From Takakia lepidozioides (lineage: Eukaryota > Streptophyta > Takakiopsida > Takakiales > Takakiaceae): a stretch of DNA of 60,000 nt. The translations under genes and the position numbers were made by a program. The notes beneath the pieces are model-generated. The model was not told the origin of the DNA. It worked only from the letters and a program-made list of their open reading frames with translations, and did not search any database. Positions 35,795 through 47,849 of this stretch are shown in pieces (the stretch's first letter is position 1; each line of letters begins with the position of its first letter). Location of the stretch: positions 36,439,053-36,499,052 of the forward strand of contig CM060732.1 of assembly GCA_030704615.1 (NCBI GenBank). The letters run 5' to 3'.

Positions 35795-36359
35795 TGGAAT
35801 ACTGGCGAGAGCAACATGGCTCCAAAGAAAAAAGACAGTATGTACAGTGAAACCCTAATCAAAAAATGAGAAGGGACTTCTACCACGCAAATACCCCGCA
35901 AATGGTACATACACGGCACGAGAATCTGAAGAGAAGGCGAATTACAACAACGACAACAAGAAATGAAGAAAATGAAAACTATGAATGCGCACCATGTTCA
36001 GGCTACTTCGTTCAGCCCTAGGAAAGGTTGCAGCAGAAAGACAACACAAGGGGGACAACATGATCATGAAACAGTAGCAATGGTGACACCAACCTCTGAA
36101 ATCCCTTCGATGGCGGGAGCGTCTCACTTCTTTCTCGATATTCTGCTCTACAGACTGTGGGCGAGGTCGATAGGATTCGGACTCCACCGTTCGAGCGCCA
36201 TGAATACTGCAGCAAAACGTCTTCAAGAAGGGTGAATCAAAACGTCTCCCATGCGAAGCGTCCCTTCCGTCTCTGTGTACGCACCTGTCAAGCACATGGG
36301 AAAGTCCCAGGGACAACTGAATGTCTATGGTATGATTGGGCCCTATGATTGCGCTCTAC

Positions 36360-36685
36360 AACGGTGCGTCTATGACGAGGCATGTGAGGGACATGCATGA
36401 TGGCTGGGTACAATACAGTAATGCACATGCATTCATGGGGCATGCATGATGATGCGTGAAATATAGTCACACGGAGTTCAATGTGTGACAGTACTTTCGC
36501 GAGCCATGGACCCGGCGCGGTGGAGCAGGAGGGGGTCGCCCGGGGCGGCGACCGCAGACCGCGGGCCGCGGCTTTGCCCCCAGGCGGGGGAAAGGCGGAG
36601 GGCGGGGGTGTGGCCACGCATGCAGGCCCGCTGAGGGAGCATTCAACTCCCAGGCCTCATATATCACTTGCCCAAGTTGATAAAC
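36360..36685 (-). repeat. GC-rich dispersed repeat, copy 2 (inverted)
   Basis: The reverse complement matches the repeat at 5436-5770 over its whole length: GGCAAGTGATATATGAGGCC, GGGAGTTGAATGCTCCCTCA, the CGCGGCCCGCGG core and the ATGCATGTGCATTA end. It lacks the long C run found in copy 1. Confidence 0.6.
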
Positions 36686-36749
36686 GTACTCCAATGGGTA
36701 AGGGTAGCGCGGTCATGCTTTTCACGATGGGGCTTGGTTTTTGGAGGCC

Positions 36750-36781
36750 GCACTATCCCCGGAGTGTCTGGGACATAGTGC
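36750..36781. repeat. Hairpin repeat, copy 2
   Basis: GCACTAT...ATAGTGC stem with the segment GTGTCTGGGACATAGTGCCG identical to copy 1 at 2601-2636. Flanking sequence is only weakly similar. Confidence 0.6.
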
Positions 36782-37194
36782 CGCGGTCATGTCCTCAATG
36801 ATGTACCCGCCCAACACTCGCTGGAGCCACTCCCACTCTCCACGTAGGTTTCATCCAGAGGAGATTGCTGGGGATTCATCGGCATCCACTCCCCTGGATG
36901 TGGATGAAAGTTTCGATGAACCTTGTACTCCTTTCTGTTAAATTGGGTATGCTTTCCTTTAAAAGAACAAAAACAAAATGCCAGTTCAAAATAGAGAGAA
37001 AGAAAAGGTCTAAAAACAAAAACAAAATAAAAGAAGAAGGTCTAGGATATAGGTGCCCGTTGGTCTTCCGCTTGAATGGATCCAGGCGGCGTGGCGTGGC
37101 AGACTGTGGAGATCGGCAGACAAGAGGAGGAGGGAGGCAGATCATGTTGTGGGCTTGATGCAGACAGAGAGGAGTGAGAGAGCAGAAGAAACCA

Positions 37195-37275
37195 TGTTGT
37201 GGATTTGATGCAGATAGATAGATAGAGAGAGAGCAGGGGAAGAGCTGAGAGAGAGAGAGAAAGAGGGAGAGGTGA
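37195..37275. repeat. GATA/GA microsatellite
   Basis: GATAGATAGA followed by GAGAGAGAGAGA runs directly upstream of the DUF1218 start codon. GA-rich 5' leaders are common in plant genes. Confidence 0.6.
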
Positions 37276-37302
37276 GGAAGGCGTGGAGACAGAGAAAGCA
37301 GA

Positions 37303-39508
37303 ATGTTGAAATTGAAAGGGTCGCAAGCAGGTGTGGTGGTGTTCGCTGTCTGTTTGAGTTTTATTTCAGCATCCCTGGGTTTTGCTGCGACAGCGAAGCG
37401 TACCAAGGTAGGATTGTACTCAACTGCCTCCTCCCGCTGTGTTTGGGAGTTTTCCATTGCAACCCCTTCTGCTCCATAACCCACATTTGTCTGGAGCAAG
37501 GAGGGTCTATTGTAATTTGTGGGCCCAATGCTGGTGAGATTCATTCCCGTTATTGTTTTGGCGAGGTTGTTCAAGGAGCCAGCACCCTGCAATCATTCTC
37601 ATTGTTGACGCATCGCACGCCAATCAGCTTGGATTCCGTCCCGGTTGTCCATCACTCACCTTGTCCTTAATCAATTCCGTTAACATCTGCTTTCAGGATT
37701 GAGGGTCTAATGTTGGTCCAGTCTGTTAGACTGCCCGCAGGATCAGTCTTCTGGTATTTAGCGATCCAAGGCTTGATGGCTGTAGCATGCGAGGTATGAT
37801 ACTAAAGCTCGGACCCAGTCAAACAATGGCATGGATGCCCTGAGTATCAGTCCAGATAGAACAACATGTTCAAAGCACTTCACGAAGCGGTTGTCGAAGG
37901 GGAAGCCCAGTCCAGTGTCGTGTACTTTACTGTCCAGTGTCGTTCACTTCACGGTGGGGTCAGTTGAATCACATGCCTAATATCAGATACTCTGAGATGA
38001 TCGACTTTATTCTTCGGAAGCAAGACCCTCTTGTTAACAGGCAAGTCCTGGTGGAAAAGGGTAGAGGAGATTTTCAAGTACCTGAATATTAGGCAGGAAG
38101 AACTTGCCCTGCTAGATGAAGCTGACTTGGAGGCTGAAGCGTCGAGGTGTCCGAACAAACCGAAGCTAGGCATAGAACTTCCCTGAACTTATTTCCAGAT
38201 GCAGAGAGAAGGGAGATTGTCAATGCCCGATGTGTGGGCAGCCTGAAGACAACATCCGCTTTCTGCTCTGTTCAACAACTTCCAAAATCTCGAGGCTGAG
38301 CCTACCTTGATATAAACGATTAGTTTGGGCTTTCCATGTTTCCTCTAGAAAGCCCTTCACACAGGCATCAATCTGCTGTGTGCAGTGAGCTGCCCAGCAA
38401 TTAGATCCCAAAAGAGCTAAGGCTTTAATGGAGTGTGTCTGTTTCCTTTTGTTGTGCCCAAACTGGGTGCATGATCTGTGGCCACAAGGCTATGGCAACA
38501 ACGTCTGCGTACATTCTCTCTCACATGTGTGTGGTTGCTGATTTCTGCAGGCAATTCAACCTGTGGATGGCATCTGCCACTATCCAGGTAGCTCTGCATA
38601 CCTTTATGCTTTGATTGGAGGAGTGGCGCTGGCGGCAGCTCAGCTGACCCTCAATAATGCTGGTGGTTGCATCTGCTGTGCTCATGGTCCAGACAGACAT
38701 TTTTATCCCACCAGTCGTGCGCGGGCTCTCTCCATACTTTGTCTTGTCGTAAGCTGGTATGTCCCAGCCTGATTTGCAACAGTAGTAGTCTTCCAGAGAC
38801 TGAGGCAGAACAAACATTTGAACCATTTTTGGCATGACAAGGCTGTGTGATGCTTGGTTTTCTTTGCAGATAACCATCTCTGACAGCAGAAGGTGCTATA
38901 GTTCTTTTGTCTTTAGCTGCCAAACAGTTGGAACTAATTAGGTTTTGGTTGGCATGTCTATTTCGTGATAGAGGGGCATTTCAATGTCGGTAAGTATAAC
39001 AGGCTCCACATTCCTGCCCCTTGAAAGGGGGGGGGTGCATAAATTGGCACCCAGTCTTGGTGAGGATGAGATTCCATGAAATCAATATAAGACGGTAGGA
39101 CAAGTCAATTGAACTGGAGACTGACCAGAATTCTTGCATGGTGTGGCCAGGGTCACTTTCATAATGGGAGCCCTGTTATTCGTGCGGGGGTCGAGTCTGA
39201 ATAAAGTGGGAGATGAAACTTCGTATGACGACCAGTGTCTTGTAGCAGGGCCTATGGTCTTTATTGGGGCTGCCTTATTGGCACTCCTCACAGTCGTGTT
39301 TGCAAGCATCTACTACATTACCACCGTCAGCATCAAGAATGCAGCTTGGTCAGCACCACTACCCCAATATGTCCAGCAAGGGATTGCAATAGGCCAGCCA
39401 GCGTATGGAGATCCAACAGGGTTCCCCTGCAAAGCTCAACCTGGACCTTCACAGACATATCCAGGGCCCCTACCAGTCTATGGCCAAGACACTCCCATGA
39501 AGAAGTGA
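37303..39508 (+). CDS. DUF1218-family four-helix membrane protein
   Basis: Three exons, 37303-37407, 38551-38756 and 39151-39508, join in phase to 222 residues; donors are GTAGGA and GTATGT, acceptors CTGCAG and GGCCAG. Exon 1 gives a first membrane helix (GVVVFAVCLSFISASLGFAA). Exon 2 carries DGICHYPGS, a second helix and the family's cysteine cluster GGCICC at residues 74-78, then helix three (LSILCLVVSW-VTFIMGALLF). Exon 3 carries CLVAGPMVFIGAALLALLTV as helix four and a Pro/Gly/Gln/Tyr-rich cytosolic tail. Land-plant DUF1218 proteins (MODIFYING WALL LIGNIN type) sit in the secretory pathway and influence cell-wall composition; a precise role here is not shown. The start is the only ATG before helix one. 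Intron 1 contains a dispersed repeat copy (about 38451-38520). Confidence 0.85.
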
Positions 39509-41056
39509 ACTGAAGTGCTGTTGCTATGATTGTCCGTGCCATTGTTCACAAACAGGTCTTGGGATGGTTTCACATGAGGCTTGCCCAGCCCACTCAGAGT
39601 ATCAGGCCTACATGACCAACTCACACAATATTTTATTTTGAGAGGAAAGGTTGAGTAAAAGAATTGTCTGATTTAGAGTGGCCTTACAACAATTGGTTAA
39701 GGAGGGATTCTATCCACAGTAAACTCTAGTCACCCTAATGCTTTTGTACAGTTCTTACAAAAGTAATCAATTGCTGATTGCTTCATTGTATTCTCCCTAA
39801 GGACATTCCATACAAACACTCACCTTCTGGAGCAGGTATTTGGACTACCATGTCTGCGTGCAAGCTAATGTTTCCCGTTCTCACAGTAGATAGCTGATTT
39901 GAAGTGTGTTTCAGTGTCAAAGGGATTCATCCACTTGCTCAGGCTACATTTACACTTCATAATACAACATACCTGGCTCTCAGTACCCATCAGAGCTACT
40001 GTACAAATGGCTGCAAACTTTTTAGATAGCAAAGGTGCAGAGGTTAAACCACTGACTGCAGTTTCTGCAATAGGCAGGTTCTTCATAGCACTAAAAATAG
40101 TTGGATGGGCCCAATCTCTTGGGTTAACAGATTGGGATGCCCAATTGGTGTGGGTTCAAATCTTGCAAGGCTTACTGGATTGAAGTGGGATGAGAGATCT
40201 CCCTTGTATTGAGTTTACTGGTGGGTAGAGTTCACCTTCCCTAGCATTAATTTCAAGTAACTCAAATGAACAAAGTACATTGCTGATGCTTCCTCCCGGA
40301 CTCCTGGGACAGGCTTGCAGAAACCAGATTCTTGGATTCCAAGATAAAACTGCAATCCAAATCAGTTCATCTACTGTGAACCTCCCTAATAACACTAATG
40401 CCAGAAACAGAAAACAAAAATCTCTTTCTCCCTTTGCTCTGCACCCCTTGCTGCATCAGACTGAGAGCCAGGTTTTTCCAAAAGAAACTGCAACCCACAT
40501 CCACTTTGAACCATCCGTTAAAAAAACCAATCACCAAAAAAGCGGAATCTCTTTCACCCATTCATCAACATGAGAGTGGGTTAATAAAGAAAGCATGTTC
40601 TTGTGACTGCACCCCCAGAACAGGAGGAGTGCGAGCCCCATAAACACCTCAGCAAGGCTCACTATTGGCATTCTGAGCTCTTAATAGTATATCATGCCGT
40701 TGGATATTGAGCCTTTCTGGCCCATCCTGGATACTCCTCCCTCTTTATCCACCCAAACTGGGCGTGGGGTCTATGGCTGCAGCTTTCAGTACATGTGACA
40801 CCATACTGCTGTCACAAGGAAGACCAGCAGATTCTTTTTGGAAAAGGAAAAAGGTGTGGGGGTTGTGAGCTAGAGACGTTGCATACATTCTTATGCAACC
40901 ATTTGATGTCTGCATTGTTTCAAGGTATTCTACATAGAGTTGAACTGAATTGGCGACATCTTGATTGAGCCCAAGAGGATATGTGGGAGGACCCTGTGAC
41001 CATCTCTAAGTTAGAATTCCACGGCATGAATCCTGCAAGAGAGAATTCAAAACATC
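39509..41056. other. Space between convergent DUF1218 and NTH1 genes
   Basis: 3' regions of two convergent genes; no additional gene supported. A partly tRNA-like stretch at 40110-40180 was rejected. Confidence 0.5.
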
Positions 41057-44000
41057 TCAGGTGTCACCAAAGCTTTTCAGTCCTTTCAGAATCTTCTTTT
41101 GACTTGCCGATTTCTTTGGAATATGCTTCAACCCTGTGGGACACAGATGGTTCACAATACAGAATTCACACTTCGGCCGAATAGGTTTGCAAATCTGCAA
41201 ACAGAACAACAAAACGATGTTGTCAGAGCTGAGTAGAACACTCCAAGTAATTGGTGTGAGGATTTCATGATGGGTTGCAAAACAGCAAGACGTGGTCAGA
41301 GCCTGGTTGTGATAAAGGGAAGCTGAAGCACACAGCAAGACTCAGCAGCCTCAAAACAAAAACCTTTGCTGGGTATTACCCCTTCCATCCAAAAGAGTTT
41401 CTTGTGCTGGTTTATGGCACACCAGCCAAGCCTCCCATCATCTGGAAGATGCACTGATGAGGCAATAACCGCTGGCATGAGGGGTATCCAAAATTGGACG
41501 CTAATATAGATATCGACAAGCACAGATCGTTACAGGTAGCAGGCTAGGAACCTGTTGGCCAAACCCCACAAATAGGAAGCTGACGTCAGGCCACAGATTT
41601 TGCGGCAACCATGATTCTAATGCCCGCCGTGTTTTCTCGGGTGTGGCATCTTCAGGCACCCATCCCAATCGACAGCAGACTCGCCTGACATTCGTGTCCA
41701 CAATCAAGCCTTCCTCCCCCCTGCAATTGGGAAAAAGCACCTGTTACAATATGTGCAAATCAATCGCCCACACTCTGGCTTGCTAACCTGAACCCAAGCG
41801 CTTGTAAGGGCATCGCAGCAATGTCCCTGGCATCAAAGTTGTCCAGTTCGATAGGGACCTCATTTTGGTAGGGCATTCCAGTGCTGTAGAGCAAATAGGT
41901 AGACAGCGTCGGAGCATCACTTCGCAAGCATTTAATTTCTATTACTATCTAACTGCCATACTTCCTAATCAACTTTGGGATCAATGAACTTCTATGGGTG
42001 CACCTTGAAACATGGAGTAGACTGTAGTGCAGCAAGACTCACCTGCCAAACGCAACCCATAGCACTAGAAGAGCAACTTTTGGCCCCACACCGGGCAGCT
42101 TCATCTGCATCTCAAACTCATTCAACTTAGTGGATCTCTCAACAATTGAAGCATATGGAACCTGCAGCATTGATCTTGGTGTAAAGAGAAGACGAGAAAC
42201 AGCTCCCACAACATTCCCTTACCTCTGGGAACATAGAGGGGAAAATACAGAGAAGAAATCAAGAGGACCAGGCGGACCTACAAGGTCATTCAGTGTGCAT
42301 GGGACTGATCCATTGTTTGGTGGACTGGAGAGTATCTTCGCAATGGCCTTCAAATATTTTGCTTTTTGCCTGGAAACTGCCACATCACTAATTTAGAAAG
42401 AGCCAACAGCCACACTGTCTGTTCGAAGGTAAGTCATACTACCGGTGTCAGGCCCCTGACAAAGGTAGTTTCTGTCCCTTTGTGTTCCGCTCAAACTGGG
42501 AGCGGGGTCAATGGCCACAAGGCTATGGCAAACAACGTCTTATGAGTACATTCTATCCACATTTCTATTAGAGGACAAGAAATCGTGAAGGACTGTAAAG
42601 AAAGAGAAAGTACTGGTTTAAGATGTTGTACTAAGACAAGTAAACAAAAATGATTAAGAAGTGATGGCTGAACAAACCGATAAAATCCGACCGGATACAA
42701 GAGATCCACCAGCGTATCTACAGCAACATCATCACTAGCAACGTGGGTAACAGAGAGGCCCCCTGGCATTGCACGCAGCCTGTGCATGGCAGCAGCCGTG
42801 ATAGCATCGCGAGTTTGGGAGCTGATCATGGCCGCCACCAGAGCTTGAAACCTTTGCGTCTCCTTGTCTGCACTTTCATCCAATAGCTGCAATCCACGAC
42901 AGTCTTTCAGAGTTGTCCCTTGTAGATGCCAGTTGTTCATGTATCTGAGGTCAAGAATGTTAAGACATGACCTGTTCTGCCCTTGGGCAGCCTGATGTTG
43001 TCACAAGGTTTTCAAAAGAGATGGGAGGCCATAGACACAAATTATTCTCCCATTCCATGTTGCAGGTTAGTAAATACTTCCACATTAATCATTGTCACAG
43101 TACTATGTGAGCGAGTGTTACGTTCTTTGACAATGAAAAGCAGACTGATTGCACGTATCAGACCTGAGGTGTACCAAGAAGATCGACAGGAGCATCCTGC
43201 CTTGAGCGCATTGATCTGCCATCACAACAACACACAACTAGTAAAGCTGTGGAACCCGTGAAGTGGGAGCTGTGCATATGCGAGCCTGGAAGAACAGGAA
43301 TCCAGCAGCCATCAGATTTTACAAGGACATGATCTACCCTGGCCATAAAGCAAATGCTCACCCAAAGTAACCATCAACCTGAAACCCGATGGCAATTCAC
43401 ATATCATCAAAGGCACAAACAGAGGGCCTTGTCACTGCAACATGTTGAAAGATATAAAGAAAGCAGCCAGCATCCTTCACCTGTAATTGGCATACCAGAG
43501 GGGAAAAACCCACCAGAATTCTGTACAGGTGTCCACAAGCAAACCTCAAGGTTGTGGCAGAGGGTCTTTCCTCTGCTCCAGTTATAACAGGCAGACAGGC
43601 AATTGCTAGAAAATTGTCCAGCCAGTGTGAATTCCACTCTCACCTTATTCGATCCACAATTGCTTGCCAATGTGTGGGTTCCTTAATGACATCAACCTTT
43701 CCACCACCCTTAGATGGTGATCGCTCAGCCCCCTTTCCCTTTGAAGCTACTGACTCAACCTTCACACTTTGTCTTGTCAGCATCAGACCTGCAAAGTTTT
43801 TAGAGAAAACATTAAGAAGGGAAGGATAAGAGAAGGGGAGGGAGTTATAGACTTTTATGTACCAGGGAGACAGAGCTGGATTCTTCATCAGATCAAAGGC
43901 CTTTTCCATGACACATACCAAAACTCAATGATGGGGTGTATCAATGCCTTGTGACCAAAGTCTACACCTTAATAGTGGATAAGCCATAGTTCTGGTGATA

Positions 44001-45480
44001 TTGTAGCCATAATGTTGGCTTCGGTAAACCAAAATAATAAAACACTTGACGAACCTTCAAACATCCCTTCAAACCTCATATCTTCAGTGTATGGCCCTTC
44101 TGGCCTACACATAATGGCAGACCATAAATACAACAAGAGAGACCCTCATTTCGAGTCGAGCTTTAACAGTCTCTCCACAGTTCCACCAGCATATTCATCA
44201 CAACTTGTTGGTTTTTGTCAGTACCCACCAGTGTCCTCTATCTCCGTCTCTGCCTCCGTCTCTATTTTGATAGCTCTCTTGGCTGTCTCGGCGCCTCTGA
44301 GAGAGTCAGAACATTTCTTCACCGATAACACTTTCCTCTTCTGCAACATAGGCATATGTGGGAGCATAAGAAAAGTTTGTGGTTAGAACTTGTAATCTGC
44401 AGGTAGTGCCAGACCTCAGGCTTCTGACCAGGTGTTGCTCTATCAGCAATTGTTACAGACGCATGCAGAAACATTGAAAGTCTAGTGGGTTAGGACTGGA
44501 GTTCACCCTAGCCCATCCTTCTGGAAAAAGATTTTACTTACAAACTCTGGTCAAATGCCGTCAATGAGAACTCTGTATCGAACACACTTGTTCCTCATCT
44601 CAATGAACAATTCCATGGAGCTCTTGGTGCAGTCAGGCTAACAGACTTTATGGTTTCCATGTTCAATGAAAACTAAGGAAGCTCTCAATTACCCGTGGTT
44701 CCAACAAGCTTAATTTGGCTTGGGAAGACAGTGCGAACCAATAAAAGGGGTTAGTTCGTGAGTTCACTGCTAGCTAATTAGGCTAGGTCCCCAGTTGTCA
44801 TGCCAAAATCCCTTTTGCCCCATCAAAGTATGTGTATGTCCTGGCCTAAGGTCAGACCTTGGTCTCACATGGAACTATAAAATGTGAAAGTATGGCTAAA
44901 AACCCAATGGCTCTCCATAAACCCTGGCTAAACCCTCTCTGGTGATGTTCACAAACCCTAGCACATTCTGAAACCACCATATAGTATGGAAAAGAACCTA
45001 ACTTGGACAGCATCCCACCTTGCCTTTTCTGATAGGTGATCTGATAGCCTCCGTGTGCAAAAGCCCTTTTTCAATGTCATCACTACAATCAACAGGTTCC
45101 GTCTTTGGGAGCTTGCAAGGAGCAAGCACTCCTCTCTCTTTGATGATACCCTGTTCCTTCTTAACTTCAACGCTAGCACAGCTCTGTGGGTCCTGTTGTC
45201 GGCCATGGAATTATAATTTCATGTCACTTGAAGAATTGGGATGGACCAAAAAGCATTGAAATTGAATAGCAGAACTTCGAGTCCTGCTCTCCCGAATCGT
45301 TCTTTATCTTTTGTGAGCTCACTCTAACGTTAACCGCAACCGGAGCAAAGTTTAATTCAAAGAATAGCAACTTGCCTGAGTCGCAGCCGGAATTTGGGAC
45401 CTGGCCTTCGCTTCGGAGACGGAGAGGGAAGTAGCAGTGGGTGATGAGAAAGCGAAGGATCCAAAGATATTGGACTCCAT
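41057..45480 (-). CDS. NTH1: Endonuclease III homologue (DNA glycosylase/AP lyase)
   Basis: Eleven exons join in phase to 465 residues: 45376-45480, 45019-45183, 44229-44340, 43644-43788, 43164-43215, 42678-42886, 42282-42369, 42043-42161, 41788-41883, 41552-41720 and 41057-41194. Residues 1-35 are Ser/Ala/Thr-rich and could target an organelle. The glycosylase fold starts near THWQAIVDRIRSMR; then MISSQTRDAITAAAMHRLRA, LLYPVGFYRQKAKYLKAIAK, the helix-hairpin-helix LPGVGPK with catalytic Lys320, and VDT with catalytic Asp372. The [4Fe-4S] cysteines are C422, C429, C432 and C438 (C-x6-C-x2-C-x5-C). The enzyme removes oxidised pyrimidines and nicks abasic sites in base-excision repair. Oddities: a GC-AG first intron, and exon 9 (96 nt) inserting 32 residues between hairpin and catalytic Asp. 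Exon 7's donor (GTAGGT, chosen for phase) is the least certain. Confidence 0.9.
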
Positions 45481-45703
45481 AGCCTGACCTCCTTGCCAGA
45501 CTCATACACCACTCCTATGGCCTCCTCGCAGCCATGCCATCAAAATCGGACAATAAAAAACCCACACCCATCCCTCCTTTCCACATTCACTGAATCACTC
45601 CCTCTCTTCTTTGCTCACGACTCAGGACTCTCGGATTGCATGCAAATCTCCATAGAAAACCCTAATGCATACCTCAAACTATGTAATCAGAGGAGAGACG
45701 AGC

Positions 45704-45738
45704 GTATATACACCTAGTACTTAGAGAGGTGTATATAC
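45704..45738. repeat. Perfect 12-bp inverted repeat
   Basis: GTATATACACCT (45704-45715) and AGGTGTATATAC (45727-45738) with an 11-bp loop, upstream of NTH1. Could be a small transposon footprint or a regulatory hairpin. Confidence 0.6.
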
Positions 45739-45819
45739 ATCATTTGGTACCTAGACTTACTAGGCTTATTATTATTATTTTAAGCCATTAAAGCTTTATT
45801 TGAATTACTGAAGGGAAAG

Positions 45820-46532
45820 CCTTCTGGGCAAGCCTTCGGTGCAGCTCTTCCTCACAGGAGTCTGTCGAACCTGATAGGGAAGGCAGTTAAGAGGAAAATT
45901 AGAATGGAGTGCTGAAGGAAATCTGCGGTCACTCAGGTACAAGTTGCAGCCTCCAATTCTTTGGTTCTGTCCAGTGATCGTTTCTGCAGTATCCTGATCT
46001 CGATTTGGGGTACTTAATTTCTTTGCTGGGTAAGATATTCTGCATTGTTTGCATATTTGAAGGGCTATATAAAGCATGTTGGTGCTTGCATGGTTGAATA
46101 CACAAAACGAAGCAGCTCTAGACATCATCAGGAAATGGAATCAACAACCCATCACAAATTTTCTAAGGGCCAAACCCCTGAACAACAAGTCGGCCAACTT
46201 AGAAATTCATATACTGATCTAAGTCGGCCAACATTGAAGTCCATATACTAATCTCAAATTACCACACATTTTCTCAAACGAATGACAGACCTTTAACTGT
46301 CAGCACCTGGAAATGATCAGACATGATTTACAAAGCATAAAGAGCTGCTCCTAATGGAAAAGAACAGCGCAGAGCAAGGCAAACAAACAACACATCACGT
46401 GTCTCCTAACCTCTACAGAACAGGGACAAGAATATCGACTTGCATGTTGGCAATACACAAGAATCAATAAAACGAATACCAACAAGCCCACCAACACTTG
46501 CACATCTATGCTTGCCAGGAATTCAAGGTCAA
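45820..46532. repeat. Duplicate of RPS17 3' flanking sequence
   Basis: Matches 53490-54105 almost throughout (GCAGCTCTTCCTCAC at one end, GCTTGCCAGGAATTCAAGGTCAA at the other), with small indels and about 80 bp of extra sequence near 46200-46290. It stops before the RPS17 coding region. A gypsy gag fragment begins about 70 bp beyond its right end. Confidence 0.8.
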
Positions 46533-46604
46533 TGTCCGAATTCTCTACAACGTTTGGAGAGAATGATAGAGAAATAGTTACAGAGACAAAGATGCGAAAT
46601 CTTC

Positions 46605-47790
46605 GATAAAGAGCTTGTCCAGTTTCCGTTTATGCTGCCGAATTTCGACAACTTGCGTGTGACCTCGACTGGAATGAAAAAAGCCTCATTAGTCAGTTTC
46701 GATGTGGCCTAAAAGAGGATGTAAAAGATTTGTTGCTGACAAAGTCAAACGTGAGTACACTGAACGAATTCGTCACCCAAGTCATTGTATGCGATGATCG
46801 TTTGTTCGAAAGACGTCAAGAGAAGCGATCTGGATGGTTGACGACGCACCATGCCGCTGCTACTACGGCACCCAACACAACGATCCATCAGACATCCGGT
46901 AATGATCCTATGTAAATTGATGTTGTCCGATTCAAGTCATTGACGCCACAAGAAAAACAAAGATGACGCTCGAATGGATTATGCCTTTATTGCGGAAAAG
47001 ATGATCACATAGCATTAAACTACCCCAACAAGAGAAGATTCAAAGCTCAGGGCACAACTCAAGTGTTCGATACGAGGAGGTCGAAAAACGAAGATGTCCA
47101 GTCATAGTAGGGACCATGCGGCTAGACACCCCAAATTCCTCAAAAAAAAAAAATCTCTTTCTGCCTCCAGACCCTGTACCTTGTTTCTCAGTTCCAGTAA
47201 ATATCAGGATGCAAAATCGATATATCTCCGTAAAAGCACTCTTGGACTCTGCTTCAACGTGTTTTATTGACAAAGACTTTGTGAAGCAACACAATTTAAC
47301 GCTCGTAAAAAAAAAATTTATCGGCCCTTGTTGAAGTCATCGATGGACGACCGTTAGCATCAGGAAATATTGACCATAAAACTCGACCCCTTGAAGTGAA
47401 GCTTAAAAATCAAGCATCACATATTGTTTTCAATGTCATCCAGTTTCCTACGAATCTTGTGATCATTGGACTTCTCTGGTTTGTATTTCATAATCCTGAC
47501 GTCGACTGTCAATTACGAAAAATTTTGGCAAGACAAAAATGCAAAAGTACCAAAGGTATTCAACCCTTGTTTCTTGGAGCTAGAGCCTTCATGAGAGCTA
47601 CGAAGAAAGACACGACATTTGCACTTTATGTGACTCCGATCAAAACCATAATAGACCAAGGTACTTCGACATTACCCACTCAATATCAAGATTTCAAGGA
47701 TGTCTTCGAGAAGAAAAATACAGACATGTTGCCAGAACATCGACCTTATGATTTTGCAATTGAGTTGCAAGAATTGCACAAGGGCCGAAA
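46605..47790 (+). pseudogene. Ty3/gypsy gag-protease fragment
   Basis: Gag capsid end: AAEFRQLACDLDWNEKSLIS then LISQFRCGLKEDVKDLLLTK. Zinc knuckle at about 46983-47035: CLYCGKDDHIALNYP, where the fourth ligand Cys is Tyr. Protease region at 47200-47330 with LLDSASTCFID, in which the usual D-S/T-G active site reads DSA. Then a pre-RT linker: QPLFLGARAFMRATKKDTTF, FKDVFEKKNTDMLPEHRPYD. Stops at 46912, 46964 and 47105 and shifts near 47150 and 47330 disable it. RT, RNase H and integrase are absent, so this is a different fragment from the pol copy at 12-14.7 kb. No LTR seen. Confidence 0.8.
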
Positions 47791-47849
47791 GGATAAAGAC
47801 TGCCAGTTGATAAAGGTTGTGGTGCCACCGGTGGAGGTTAATACCCATG

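Noticed and set aside
40110-40180. tRNA-like sequence with GGGTTCAAATC (B-box-like)
   Set aside because: The presumed anticodon arm ATTGGG-ATG-CCCAAT has only a 3-base loop and no acceptor stem could be paired. Not a tRNA; at most a tRNA-derived fragment.
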